From positions 13,020,001 through 13,084,000 of the forward strand of contig OZ176053.1 of assembly GCA_964247055.1 (NCBI GenBank): a DNA stretch of 64,000 bases, read 5' to 3'. The stretch is from Paragordius varius (taxonomy: Eukaryota; Nematomorpha). The notes below the pieces were generated by a model, which worked only from the letters and a program-made list of their open reading frames with translations, made no database searches and had not been told where the DNA came from. Every line of letters starts with the position of its first letter. Positions within the stretch are counted from its first letter, which is position 1. The position numbers and the translations under genes are program-made. Below are positions 12,547 through 26,447 of this stretch, piece by piece.

Positions 12547-14250
12547 TTTGTCCTTAAAAATGGGATAATGGTCACCGGTGAACAAAACTATTTTTTATAC
12601 ATTCTCTTATTAAGACTACATCAAAATATAGAGATAGTTTGACAAATTCTTTCATATCCGATTTTTACAACGATACTTTAAAAATTTATGTATAAAACTA
12701 GTCGCATCAATACTCAAGTTAAACTTTGTCCTTAAAAATCGGATATTGGTCACCGGTGAACAAAACTATTTTTTATACATTCTTTTAGTAAGACTACATT
12801 AAAATATAGAGATAGTTTGACAAATTCTTTCATATCCGATTTTTACAACGATACTTTAAAAATTTATGTATAAAACTAGTCGCATCAATACTCAAGTTAA
12901 ACTTTGTCAAAAATCGGATATTGGTCACCGGTGAACAAAACTATTTTTTATAATTCTTTTAGTATGACTACATCAAAATATAGAAATAGTTTGACAAACT
13001 CTTTATTATCTGATTTTTACAACGATACTTTAAAAATTAATGTATAATTTAGCATACGACAATATTCAAGTTAAACTTTGTCCTTAAAAATCGGATATTG
13101 GTAACCGGTGAACGAAACTATTTTCTATACATTCTCTTAGAAGGACTACATTTAAATATAGAGATAGTTTGACAAACTCTTTCATATCCGATTTTTACAA
13201 CGATACTTTAAAAATTAATGTATAAAACTAGTCGCATCAATACTCAAGTTAAGTCCTTAAAAATCGGATATTGGTCACCGGTGAACAAAATTATTTTTTA
13301 TACATTCTCTTATTAAGACTACATCAAAATATAGAGATAGTTTGACAAACTCTTTAATATCTGTTTTTTACAACGATACTTTAAAAATTAATGTATAATT
13401 TAGCATACGACAATATTCAAGTAAAACTTTGTCCTTAAAAATCGGATATTGGTGACCGGTGAACGAAACTATTTTCTATACATTCTCTTAGAAGGACTAC
13501 ATTAAAATATAGAGATAGTTTGACAAACTCTTTCATATCCGATTTTTACAACGATACTTGAAAAAATTAATGTATAAAACTAGTCGTATCAATACTCAAG
13601 TTAAACTTTGTCCTTAAAAATCGGATATTGGTCACCGGTGACCAAAATTATTTTTTATACATTCTCTTATTAAGACTACATCAAAATATAGAGATAGTTT
13701 TACAAATTCTTTCATATCCGATTTTTACAACGATACTTTAAAAATTTATGTATAAAACTAGTCGCATCAATACTCAAGTTAAACTTTGTCCTTAAAAATC
13801 GGATATTGGTCACCAGTGAACAAAATTATTTTTTATACATTCTCTTAGTAAGAAATATAGAGATAGTTTGACAAACTCTTTCATATCCGATTTTTACAAC
13901 GACTCTTTAAAAATTAATGTATAAAACTAGTCGCATCAATACTCAAGTTAAGTCCTTAAAAATCGGATATTGGTCACCGGTGAACAAAATTATTTTTTAT
14001 ACATTCTTTTATTAAGACTACATCAAAATATAGAGATAGTTTGACAAACTCTTTAATATCTGATTTTTACAACGATACTTTAAAAATTAATGTATGATTT
14101 AGCATACGACAATATTCAAGTTAAACTTTGTTCTTAAAAATCGGATATTGGTGACCGGTGAACGAAACTATTTTCTATACATTCTCTTAGAAGGACTACA
14201 TTAAAATATAGAGATAGTTTGACAAACTCTTTCATATCCGATTTTTACAA
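12547..14250 (+). repeat. Domain 2 duplication IV, copy 1 (offset 6554)
   Basis: Matches 19101-20804. Shared markers: AAAATGGGATAATGG (12558 and 19112), TTAGTATGAC, CTTTATTATCTG, GGTAACCGGTGAACG, GTTAAGTCC, CTGTTTTTTAC and ACGACTCTTTAAAAA. Part of this segment (about 12630-13230) is also the closest match to the monomers captured inside the domain 3 HOR. Confidence 0.82.
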
Positions 14251-14263
14251 CGATACTTTAAAA

Positions 14264-15393
14264 ATTAATGTATAAAACTAGTCGCATCAATACTTAAGTT
14301 AAACTTTGTCAAAAATCGGATATTGGTCACCGGTGAACAAAACTATTTTTTATACATTCTTTTAGTAAGACTACATTAAAATATAGAGATAGTTTGACTA
14401 ACTCTTTCATATCCGATTTTTACAACGATACTTTTAAAATTAATGTATAAAACTAATCGCATCAATACTCAAGTTAAACTTTGTCCTTAACAATCGGATA
14501 TTGGTCTTTGGTGAACAAAATTATTTTTTATACATTCTCTTATTAAGACTACATCAAAATATAGAGATAGTTTGACAAACTCTTTCATATCCGATTTTTA
14601 CAACGATACTTTAAAAATTATTGTATAAAACTAGTCGCATCAATACTCAAGCTAAACTTTGTCCTTAAAAATGGGATATTGTCACCGGTGAACAAAACTA
14701 TTTTTTATACATTCTCTTAGTAAGACTACATCAAAATATAGAGATAGTTTGACAAACTCTTTCATATCCGATTTTTACAACGATACTTTAAAAATTAATG
14801 TATAAAACTAGTCGCATCAATACTCAAGTTAAATTTTGTCCTTAAAAATGGGATATTGGTCACCGGTGAACAAAACTATTTTTTATACATTCTCTTAGTA
14901 CGACTACATTAAAATATAGAGATAGTTTGACAAATTCTTTCATATCCGATTTTTACAACGATACTTTAAAAATTAATGTATAAAACTAGTCGCATCAATA
15001 CTCAAGTTAAACTTTGTCAAAAATCGGATATTGGTCACCGGTGAACAAAACTATTTTTTATAATTCTTTTAGTAAGACTACATCAAAATATAGAGATAGT
15101 TTGACAAACTCTTTAATATCTGATTTTTACAACGATACTTTAAAAATTAATGTATAATTTAGCATACGACAATATTCAAGTTAAACTTTGTCCTTAAAAA
15201 TCGGATATTGGTGACCGGTGAACGAAACTATTTTCTATACATTCTCTTAGAAGGACTACATTAAAATATAGAGATAGTTTGACAAACTCTTTCATATCCG
15301 ATTTTTACAACGATACTTGAAAAAATTAATGTATAAAACTAGTCGTATCAATACTCAAGTTAAACTTTGTCCTTAAAAATCGGATATTGGTCA
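14264..15393 (+). repeat. Domain 2 duplication III, copy 2
   Basis: Matches 6845-7975 with few differences. At the position corresponding to the palindrome of copy 1 it has the ordinary CAAACTCTTTCATATCC sequence. Confidence 0.8.
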
Positions 15394-15684
15394 CCAGTGA
15401 ACAAAATTATTTTTTATACATTCTCTTAGTAAGAAATATAGAGATAGTTTGACAAACTCTTTCATATCCGATTTTTACAACGATACTTTAAAAATTAATA
15501 TATAAAACTAGTCGTATCAATAAATCGCATCAATACTCAAGTTAAACTTTGTCCTTAAAAATCGGATATTGGTACCGGTGAACAAAATTATTTTTTATAC
15601 ATTCTCTTATTAAGACTACATCAAAATATAGAGATAGTTTGACAAACTCTTTCATATCCGATTTTTACAACGATACTTTAAAAA
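15085..15684 (+). repeat. Domain 2 local duplication V, copy 1 (offset 1072)
   Basis: About 600 bp matching 16157-16756 with the rare GGTACCGGTG form in both. It is a short-range repeat of about six monomers' spacing within the larger mosaic. Confidence 0.72.
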
Positions 15685-16017
15685 TTATTGTATAAAACTA
15701 GTCGCATCAATACTCAAGCTAAACTTTGTCCTTAAAAATGGGATATTGTCACCGGTGAACAAAACTATTTTTTATACATTCTCTTAGTAAGACTACATCA
15801 AAATATAGAGATAGTTTGACAAACTCTTTCATATCCGATTTTTACAACGATACTTTAAAAATTAATGTATAAAACTAGTCGCATCAATACTCAAGTTAAA
15901 TTTTGTCCTTAAAAATGGGATATTGGTCACCGGTGAACAAAACTATTTTTTATACATTCTCTTAGTACGACTACATTAAAATATAGAGATAGTTTGACAA
16001 ATTCTTTCATATCCGAT

Positions 16018-19000
16018 TTTTACAACGATACTTGAAAAAATTAATGTATAAAACTAGTCGTATCAATACTCAAGTTAAACTTTGTCCTTAAAAATCGGAT
16101 ATTGGTCACCGGTGACCAAAATTATTTTTTATACATTCTCTTATTAAGACTACATCAAAATATAGAGATAGTTTGACAAACTCTTTAATATCTGATTTTT
16201 ACAACGATACTTTAAAAATTAATGTATGATTTAGCATACGACAATATTCAAGTTAAACTTTGTCCTTAAAAATCGGATATTGGTGACCGGTGAACGAAAC
16301 TATTTTCTATACATTCTCTTAGAAGGACTACATTAAAATATAGAGATAGTTTGACAAACTCTTTCATATCCGATTTTTACAACGATACTTGAAAAAATTA
16401 ATGTATAAAACTAGTCGTATCAATACTCAAGTTAAACTTTGTCCTTAAAAATCGGATATTGGTCACCAGTGAACAAAATTATTTTTTATACATTCTCTTA
16501 GTAAGAAATATAGAGATAGTTTGACAAACTCTTTCATATCCGATTTTTACAACGATACTTTAAAAATTAATATATAAAACTAGTCGTATCAATAAATCGC
16601 ATCAATACTCAAGTTAAACTTTGTCCTTAAAAATCGGATATTGGTACCGGTGAACAAAATTATTTTTTATACATTCTCTTATTAAGACTACATCAAAATA
16701 TAGAGATAGTTTGACAAACTCTTTCATATCCGATTTTTACAACGATACTTTAAAATTTAATGTATATAACTAGTCGCATCAATACTCAAGCTAAACTTTG
16801 TCCTTAAAAATGGGATATTGGTCACCGGTGAACAAAACTATTTTTTATACATTCTCTTACTAAGACTACATTAAAATATAGAGATAGTTTGACAAATTCT
16901 TTCATATCCGATTTTTACAACGATACTTTAAAAATTAATGAATAAAACTAGTCGCATCAATACTCAAATTAAACTTTGTCAAAAATCGGATATTGGTCAC
17001 CGGTGAACAAAACTATTTTTTATAAATCTTTTAGTAAGACTACATCAAAATATAGAGATAGTTTGACAAACTCTTTAATATCTGATTTTTACAACGATAC
17101 TTTAAAAATTAATGTCTAATTTAGCATACGACAATATTCAAGTTAAACTTTGTCCTTAAAAATCGGATATTGGTGACCGGTGAACGAAACTATTTTCTAT
17201 ACATTCTCTTAGAAGGACTACATTAAAATATAGAGATAGTTTGACAAACTCTTTCATATCCGATTTTTACAACGATACTTGAAAAATTAATGTATGATTT
17301 AGCATACGACAATATTCAAGTTAAACTTTGTCCTTAAAAATCGGATATTGGTGACCGGTGAACGAAACTATTTTCTATACATTCTCTTAGAAGGACTACA
17401 TTAAAATATAGAGATAGTTTGACAAACTCTTTCATATCCGATTTTTACAACGATACTTTAAAAATTAATGTATAAAACTAGTCGCATCAATACTCAAGTT
17501 AAACTTTGTCAAAAATCGGATATTGGTCACCGGTGAACAAAACTATTTTTTATACATTCTTTTAGTAAGACTACATCAAAATATAGAGATAGTTTGACTA
17601 ACTCTTTCATATCCGATTTTTACAACGATACTTTTAAAATTAATGTATAAAACTAATCGCATCAATACTCAAGTTAAACTTTGTCCTTAACAATCGGATA
17701 TTGGTCTTTGGTGAACAAAATTATTTTTTATACATTCTCTTATTAAGACTACATCAAAATATAGAGATAGTTTGACAAACTCTTTCATATCCGATTTTTA
17801 CAACGATACTTTAAAAATTATTGTATAAAACTAGTCGCATCAATACTCAAGCTAAACTTTGTCCTTAAAAATGGGATATTGGTCACCGGTGAACAAAACT
17901 ATTTTTTATACATTCTCTTAGTAAGACTACATCAAAATATAGAGATAGTTTGACAAACTCTTTCATATCCGATTTTTACAACGATACTTGAAAAAATTAA
18001 TGTATAAAACTAGTCGTATCAATACTCAAGTTAAACTTTGTCCTTAAAAATCGGATATTGGTCACCGGTGACCAAAATTATTTTCTATACATTCTCTTAG
18101 AAGGACTACATTAAAATATAGAGATAGTTTGACAAACTCTTTCATATCCGATTTTTACAACGATACTTGAAAAAATTAATGTATAAAACTAGTCGTATCA
18201 ATACTCAAGTTAAACTTTGTCCTTAAAAATCGGATATTGGTCACCAGTGAACAAAATTATTTTTTATACATTCTCTTAGTAAGAAATATAGAGATAGTTT
18301 GTCAAACTCTTTTCATATCCAATTTTTACAACGATACTTTAAAAATTTATGTATGATTTAGCATACGACAATATTCAAGTTAAACTTTGTCCTTAAAAAT
18401 CGGATATTGGTGACCGGTGAACGAAACTATTTTCTATACATTCTCTTAGAAGGACTACATTAAAATATAGAGATAGTTTGACAAACTCTTTCATATCCGA
18501 TTTTTACAACGATACTTGAAAAAATTGATGTATAAAAATAGTCGTATCAATACTCAAGTTAAACTTTGTCCTTAAAAATCGGATATTGGTCACCAGTGAA
18601 CAAAATTATTTTTTATACATTCTCTTAGTAAGAAATATAGAGATAGTTTGACAAACTCTTTCATATCCGATTTTTACAACGATACTTTAAAAATTAATGT
18701 ATAAAACTAGTCATATCAATAAATCGCATCAATACTCAAGTTAAACTTTGTCCTTAAAAATCGGATATTGGTCACCGGTGAACAAAATTATTTTTTATAC
18801 ATTCTCTTTAAGACTACATCAAAATATAGAGATAGTTTGACAAACTCTTTAATATCTGATTTTTAGAGCGATACTTTAAAAATTAATGTATAATTTAGCA
18901 TACGACAATAAGCAAGTTAAACTTTGTCCTTAAAAATCGGATATTAGTCGCCGGTAAAGAAAATAATCTTTTATACATTCTCTTAGTAGTACTACATCAA

Positions 19001-19115
19001 AATATAGAGATAGTTTGACAAACTCTTTAATATCTGATTTTTAGAGCGATACTTTAAAAATTAATGTATAATTTAGCATACGAGAATAAGCAAGTTAAAC
19101 TTTGTCCTTAAAAAT
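16018..19115 (+). repeat. Domain 2 duplication II, copy 2
   Basis: Matches 7885-10983. The offset is 8133 before, and 8132 after, a one-base loss that makes GGTACCGGTG at 16643. The same loss occurs at 15571, so it predates the local 1.07-kb duplication that includes it. The match ends where this copy switches to AAAATGGGATAATGG, the start of duplication IV. Confidence 0.85.
16157..16756 (+). repeat. Domain 2 local duplication V, copy 2 (offset 1072)
   Basis: Matches 15085-15684. The B-type centre here is GTATGATTTAG against GTATAATTTAG in copy 1. It overlaps the beginning of duplication II copy 2. Confidence 0.72.
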
Positions 19116-20804
19116 GGGATAATGGTCACCGGTGAACAAAACTATTTTTTATACATTCTCTTATTAAGACTACATCAAAATATAGAGATAGTTTGACAAA
19201 TTCTTTCATATCCGATTTTTACAACGATACTTTAAAAATTTATGTATAAAACTAGTCGCATCAATACTCAAGTTAAACTTTGTCCTTAAAAATCGGATAT
19301 TGGTCACCGGTGAACAAAACTATTTTTTATACATTCTTTTAGTAAGACTACATTAAAATATAGAGATAGTTTGACAAATTCTTTCATATCCGATTTTTAC
19401 AACGATACTTTAAAAATTTATGTATAAAACTAGTCGCATCAATACTCAAGTTAAACTTTGTCAAAAATCGGATATTGGTCACCGGTGAACAAAACTATTT
19501 TTTATAATTCTTTTAGTATGACTACATCAAAATATAGAGATAGTTTGACAAACTCTTTATTATCTGATTTTTACAACGATACTTTAAAAATTAATGTATA
19601 ATTTAGCATACGACAATATTCAAGTTAAACTTTGTCCTTAAAAATCGGATATTGGTAACCGGTGAACGAAACTATTTTCTATACATTCTCTTAGAAGGAC
19701 TACATTAAAATATAGAGATAGTTTGACAAACTCTTTCATATCCGATTTTTACAACGATACTTTAAAAATTAATGTATAAAACTAGTCGCATCAATACTCA
19801 AGTTAAGTCCTTAAAAATCGGATATTGGTCACCGGTGAACAAAATTATTTTTTATACATTCTCTTATTAAGACTACATCAAAATATAGAGATAGTTTGAC
19901 AAACTCTTTAATATCTGTTTTTTACAACGATACTTTAAAAATTAATGTATAATTTAGCATATGACAATATTCAAGTTAAACTTTGTCCTTAAAAATCGGA
20001 TATTGGTGACCGGTGAACGAAACTATTTTCTATACATTCTCTTAGAAGGACTACATTAAAATATAGAGATAGTTTGACAAACTCTTTCATATCCGATTTT
20101 TACAACGATACTTGAAAAAATTAATGTATAAAACTAGTCGTATCAATACTCAAGTTAAACTTTGTCCTTAAAAATCGGATATTGGTCACCGGTGACCAAA
20201 ATTATTTTTTATACATTCTCTTATTAAGACTACATCAAAATATAGAGATAGTTTGACAAATTCTTTCATATCCGATTTTTACAACGATACTTTAAAAATT
20301 TATGTATAAAACTAGTCGCATCAATACTCAAGTTAAACTTTGTCCTTAAAAATCGGATATTGGTCACCAGTGAACAAAATTATTTTTTATACATTCTCTT
20401 AGTAAGAAATATAGAGATAGTTTGACAAACTCTTTCATATCCGATTTTTACAACGACTCTTTAAAAATTAATGTATAAAACTAGTCGCATCAATACTCAA
20501 GTTAAGTCCTTAAAAATCGGATATTGGTCACCGGTGAACAAAATTATTTTTTATACATTCTTTTATTAAGACTACATCAAAATATAGAGATAGTTTGACA
20601 AACTCTTTAATATCTGATTTTTACAACGATACTTTAAAAATTAATGTATGATTTAGCATACGACAATATTCAAGTTAAACTTTGTCCTTAAAAATCGGAT
20701 ATTGGTGACCGGTGAACGAAACTATTTTCTATACATTCTCTTAGAAGGACTACATTAAAATATAGAGATAGTTTGACAAACTCTTTCATATCCGATTTTT
20801 ACAA
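19101..20804 (+). repeat. Domain 2 duplication IV, copy 2
   Basis: Matches 12547-14250. It differs at a few bases, for example ATAGAGATAG here against ATAGAAATAG in copy 1 and GTTTGACAAATTC against GTTTTACAAATTC. It abuts the end of duplication II copy 2, so 16018-20804 is a join of two segments that are separate on the left side. Confidence 0.82.
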
Positions 20805-20884
20805 CGATACTTGAAAAAATTAATGTATAAAACTTGTCGTATCAATACTCAAGTTAAACTTTGTCCTTAAAAATCGGATATTGG

Positions 20885-20894
20885 TCACTAGTGA
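20885..20894. repeat. Restored palindrome TCACTAGTGA
   Basis: Many domain 2 monomers carry TCACCAGTGA, a one-base change that breaks the 10-bp palindrome. This copy has a second change on the opposite half, giving a perfect palindrome again and creating an ACTAGT site. It is a single case and may be chance. Confidence 0.75.
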
Positions 20895-23746
20895 ACAAAA
20901 TTATTTTTTATACATTCTCTTAGTAAGAAATATAGAGATAGTTTGACAAACTCTTTCATATCCGATTTTTACAACGATACTTTAAAAATTAATGTATAAA
21001 ACTAGTCGTATCAATAAATCGCATCAATACTCAAGTTAAACTTTGTCCTTAAAAATCGGATATTGGTCACCGGTGAACAAAATTATTTTTTATACATTCT
21101 CTTATTAAGACTACATCAAAATATAGAGATAGTTTGACAAACTCTTTAATATCTGATTTTTAGAGCGATACTTTAAAAATTAATGTATAATTTAGCATAC
21201 GCCAATAAGCAAGTTAAACTTTGTCCTTTAAAATCGGATATTAGTCGCCGGTAAAGAAAATAATTTTTTATACATTCTCTTATAGTACTACATCAAAATA
21301 TAGAGATAGTTTGACAAACTCTTTAATATCTGATTTTTAGAGCGATACTTTAAAAATTAATGTATAATTTAGCATACGACAATAAGCAAGTTAAACTTTG
21401 TCCTTAAAAATCGGATATTGGTCTCCGGTGAACAAAATTATTTTTTATACATTCTCTTATTAAGACTACATCAAAATATAGAGATAGTTTGACAAACTCT
21501 TTCATATCCGATTTTTACAACGATACTTTAAAAAATAATGTATAAAACTAGTCGCATCAATACTCAAGTTAAACTTTGTCAAAAATCGGATATTGGTCAC
21601 CGGTGACCAAAATTATTTTTTATACATTCTCTTATTAAGACTACATCAAAATATAGAGATAGTTTGACAAACTCTTTAATATCTGATTTTTACAACGATA
21701 CTTTAAAAATTAATGTATAATTTAGCATACGACAATATTCAAGTTAAACTTTGTCCTTAAAAATCGGATATTGGTGACCGGTGAACGAAACTATTTTCTA
21801 TACATTCTCTTAGAAGGACTACATTAAAATATAGAGATAGTTTGACAAACTCTTTCATATCCGATTTTTACAACGATACTTTAAAAATTCATGTATAAAA
21901 CTAGTCGCATCAATACTCAAGCTAAACTTTGTCCTTAAAAATGGGATAATGGTCACCGGTGAACAAAACTATTTTTTATACATTCTCTTAGTAAGACTAC
22001 ATCAAAATATAGAGATAGTTTGACAAACTCTTTCATATCCGATTTTTACAACGATACTTTAAAAATTAATGTATAAAACTAGTCGCATCAATACTCAAGT
22101 TAAACTTTGTCCTTAAAAATCGGATATTGGTCACCGGTGAACAAAACTATTTTTTATACATTCTTTTAGTAAGACTACATTAAAATATAGAGATAGTTTG
22201 ACAAATTCTTTCATATCCGATTTTTACAACGATACTTTAAAAATTTATGTATAAAACTAGTCGCATCAATACTCAAGTTAAACTTTGTCAAAAATCGGAT
22301 ATTGGTCACGGGTGAACAAAACTATTTTTTATAATTCTTTTAGTATGACTACATCAAAATATAGAGATAGTTTGACAAACTCTTTATTATCTGATTTTTA
22401 CAACGATACTTTAAAAATTAATGTATAATTTAGCATACGACAATATTCAAGTTAAACTTTGTCCTTAAAAATCGGATATTGGTGACCGGTGAATGAAACT
22501 ATTTTCTATACATTCTCTTAGAAGGACTACATTAAAATATAGAGATAGTTTGACAAACTCTTTCATATCCGATTTTTACAACGATACTTGAAAAAATTAA
22601 TGTATAAAACTAGTCGTATCAATACTCAAGTTAAACTTTGTCCTTAAAAATCGGATATTGGTCACCAGTGAACAAAATTATTTTTTATACATTCTCTTAG
22701 TAAGAAATATAGAGATAGTTTGACAAACTCTTTCATATCCGATTTTTACAACGATACTTTAAAAATTAATGTATAAAACTAGTCGCATCAATACTCAAGT
22801 TAAGTCCTTAAAAATCGGATATTGGTCACCGGTGAACAAAATTATTTTTTATATATTCTCTTATTAAGACTACATCAAAATATAGAGATAGTTTGACAAA
22901 CTCTTTAATATCTGATTTTTACAACGATACTTTAAAAATTAATGTATAATTTAGCACACGACAATATTCAGGTTAAACTTTGTCCTTAAAAATCGGATAT
23001 TGGTGACCTGTGAACGAAACTATTTTCTATACATTCTCTTAGAAGGACTACATTAAAATATGGAGATAGTTTGACAAACTCTTTCATATCCGATTTTTAC
23101 AACGATACTTGAAAAAACTAATGTATAAAACTAGTCGTATCAATACTCAAGTTAAACTTTGTCCTTAAAAATCGGATATTGGTCACCAGTGAACAAAATT
23201 ATTTTTTATACATTCTCTTAGTAAGAAATATAGAGATAGTTTGACAAACTCTTTCATATTCGATTTTTACAACGATACTTTAAAAATTAATGTATAAAAC
23301 TAGTCGTATCAATAAATCGCATCAATACTCAAGTTAAACTTTGTCCTTAAAAATCGGATATTGGTCACCGGTGAACAAAATTATTTTTTATACATTCTCT
23401 TATTAAGACTACATCAAAATATAGAGATAGTTTGAAAACTCTTTAATATCTGATTTTTAGAGCGATACTTTAAAAATTAATGTATAATTTAGCATACGAC
23501 AATAAGCAAGTTAAACTTTGTCCTTAAAAATCGGATATTAGTCGCCGGTAAAGAAAATAATTTTTTATACATTCTCTTAGTAGTACTACCTCAAAATATA
23601 GAGATAGTTTGACAAATTCTTTAATATCTGATTTTTAGAGCGATACTTTAAAAATTAATGTATAATTTAGCATACGACAATAAGCAAGTTAAACTTTGTC
23701 CTTAAAAATCGGATATTCCGGTGAACAAAATTATTTTTTATACATT

Positions 23747-24989
23747 CTCTTATTAAGACTACATCAAAATATAGAGATAGTTTGACAAACTCTTTCATAT
23801 CCGATTTTTACAACGATACTTTAAAAATTAATGTATAAAACTAGTCGCATCAATACTCAAGCTAAACTTTCTCCTTAAAAATGGGATATTGGTCACCGGT
23901 GAACAAAACTATTTTTTATACATTCTCTTAGTAAGATTACATCAAAATATAGAGATAGTTTGACAAACTCTTTTATATCCGATTTTTACAACGATACTTT
24001 TAAAATTAATGTATAAAACTAATCGCATCAATACTCAAGTTAAACTTTGTCCTTAAATCGGATATTGGTCTCCGGTGAACAAAATTATTTTTTATACATT
24101 CTCTTATTAAGACTACATTAAAATATAGAGATAGTTTAACAAACTCTTTCATATCCGATTTTTACAACGATACTTTAAAAATTAATGTATAAAACTAGTC
24201 GCATCAATACTCAAGCTAAACTTTGTCCTTAAAAATGGGATATTGGTCACCGGTGAACAAAACTATTTTTTATACATTCTCTTAGTAAGACTACATCAAA
24301 ATATAGAGATAGTTTGACAAACTCTTTCATATCCGATTTTTACAACGATACTTTAAAAATTAATGTATAAAACTAGTCGTATCAATACTCAAGTTAAACT
24401 TTGTCCTTAAAAATCGGATATTGGTCACCGGTGAACAAAATTATTTTTTATACATTCTCTAATTAAAACTACATCAAAATATAGAGATAGTTTGGCAAAC
24501 TCTTTCATATCCGATTTTTACAACGATACTTTTAAAATTAATGTTAAAAACTAATCGCATCAATACTCAAGTTAAACTTTGTCCTTAAAAATCGGATATT
24601 GGTCTCCGGTGAACAAAATTATTTTTTATACATTCTCTTATTAAGACTACATCAAAATATAGAGATAGTTTGACAAACTCTTTCATATCCGATTTTTACA
24701 ACGATACTTTGAAAATTAATGTATAAAATTAGTCGCATCAATACTCAAGCTAAACTTTGTCGTTAAAATGGGATATTAGTCACCGGTGAACAAAACTATT
24801 TTTTATACATTCTCTTAGTAAGACTACATCAAAATATAGAGATAGTTTGACAAACTCTTTCATATCCGATTTTTACAACGATACTTTTAAAATTAATGTA
24901 TAAAACTAATCGCATCAATACTCAAGTTAAACTTTGTCTTTAAAAATCGGATATTGGTCACCGGTGAACAAAATTATTTTTTATACATT
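23747..24989 (+). repeat. Transition from domain 2 to domain 3
   Basis: Seven basic-type monomers without B centres. They combine domain 2 markers (TATTAAGAC, CAAGCTAAAC, AAAAATGGG, CTTTTAAAATT) with no HOR order. The last one (24812-24989) ends with AACTAATCGC and GTCTTTAAAAATC, the same ending as HOR monomer 39, so it marks the point where the HOR register begins. Confidence 0.75.
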
Positions 24990-26079
24990 CTCTTAGTAAG
25001 ACTACATGAAAATATAGAGATAGTTTGACAGACTCTTTCATATCCGATTTTTACAACGATACTTTATAAATTAATGTATTAAACTAGTCGCATCAATATT
25101 CAAGTTAAACTTTGTCCTTAAAACTCGGATATTGGTCACGGTGAACAAAATAATTTTTTATACATTCTCTTAGCAAGACTACATCAAATAATAGAGATAG
25201 TTTGACAAACTCTTTCACATCCGATTTTTACAACGATACTTTATAAATTAATGTATAAAACTTGTCGTATCAATAAGTCGCATCAATACTCAATTTAAAC
25301 TTTGTCCTTAAAAATCGGATATTGGTCACCGGTGAACAAAATTATTTTTTATACATTCTCTTAGTAAGACTACATCAAAATATAGAGATATTTTGACAAA
25401 CTCTTTCATATCCGATTTTTACAACGATACTTTAAAAATTAATGTGTTAATCTAGTCGCATTAATACTCAAGTTAAACTTTGTCCTTAAAAATCGGATAT
25501 TGGTCACCGGTGAACAAAATAATTTTTTATACATTCTCTTAGTAAGACTACATCAAAATATAGAGATAGTTTGACAAACTCTTTCCATATCCGAATTTTA
25601 CAACGATACTTTAAAAATTAATGTGTTAAACTAGTCGCATACTCAAGTTAAACTTTGTCCTTAAAAATCGGATATTGGTCACCGGTGAACAAAATTATTT
25701 TTTATACATTCTCTTAGTAAGACTACATTAAAATATAGAGATAGTTTGACAAACTCTTTCATATCCGATTTTTACAACGATACTTTAAAAATTAATGTAT
25801 AAAACTAGTCGTATCAATAAATCGTATCAATACTCAAGTTAAACTTTGTCCTTAAAAATCGGATATTGGTCACCGGTGAACAAAATTATTTTTTATACAT
25901 TCTCTTAGTAGGACTACATTAAAATATAGAGATAGTTTGGCAAACTCTTTCCTATCCGGATTGTACAACGATACTTTAAAAATTAATGTATTAAACTAGT
26001 CGCATCAATACTCAAGTTAAACTTTGTCCTTAAAAATCGGATATTGGTCATCGGTGAACAAAATAATTTTTTATACATT

Positions 26080-26447
26080 CTCTTAGCAAGACTACATCAA
26101 ATAATAGAGATAGTTTGACAAACTCTTTCATATCCGATTATTACAACAATACTTTATATATTAATGTATAAAACTAATCGTATCAATAAGTCGCATCAAT
26201 ACTCAAGTTAAACTTATCCTTAAAAATCGGATATTGGTCCCCGGTGAACAAAATAATTTTTTATACATTCTCTTAGTAAGACTACATCAAAATATAGAGA
26301 TAGTTTGACAAACTCTTTCATATCCGATTTTTACAACTATACTTTAAAAATTAATGTATTAAACTAGTCGCATCAATATTCAAGTTAAAATTTGTCCTTA
26401 AAAAGCGGATATTGGTCACCGGTGAACAAAATTATTTTTTATACATT
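26080..26447 (+). repeat. Local dimer duplication in block Z, copy 1 (368 bp)
   Basis: A 190-bp monomer with GATTATTACAACAATAC, a 12-like start and the CTTATCC and GGTCCCCGG end of monomer 4, followed by a 178-bp monomer with ACAACTATAC. The pair is repeated directly at 26448-26815. The first copy has AAAAAGCGG and AAAATTTGTCC, which the second lacks. Confidence 0.85.

Larger units (their letters stand above)
4655..23746 (+). repeat. Domain 2: mixed basic and B-type monomers, duplication mosaic
   Basis: Basic and long monomers are interspersed with B-type monomers, recognised by TTTAGCATACGAC in the centre. Recurrent short forms serve as markers: GTCAAAAATCGG (3 bp missing), GTAAGAAATATAG (9 bp missing), GTTAAGTCC (5 bp missing), and GGTCTTTGGTG at 7084, 9571, 11331, 14503 and 17703. 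There is no single period. Instead the domain is built from overlapping duplicated segments at several offsets, listed separately. The last B-type monomer ends just before 23747. Confidence 0.82.
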
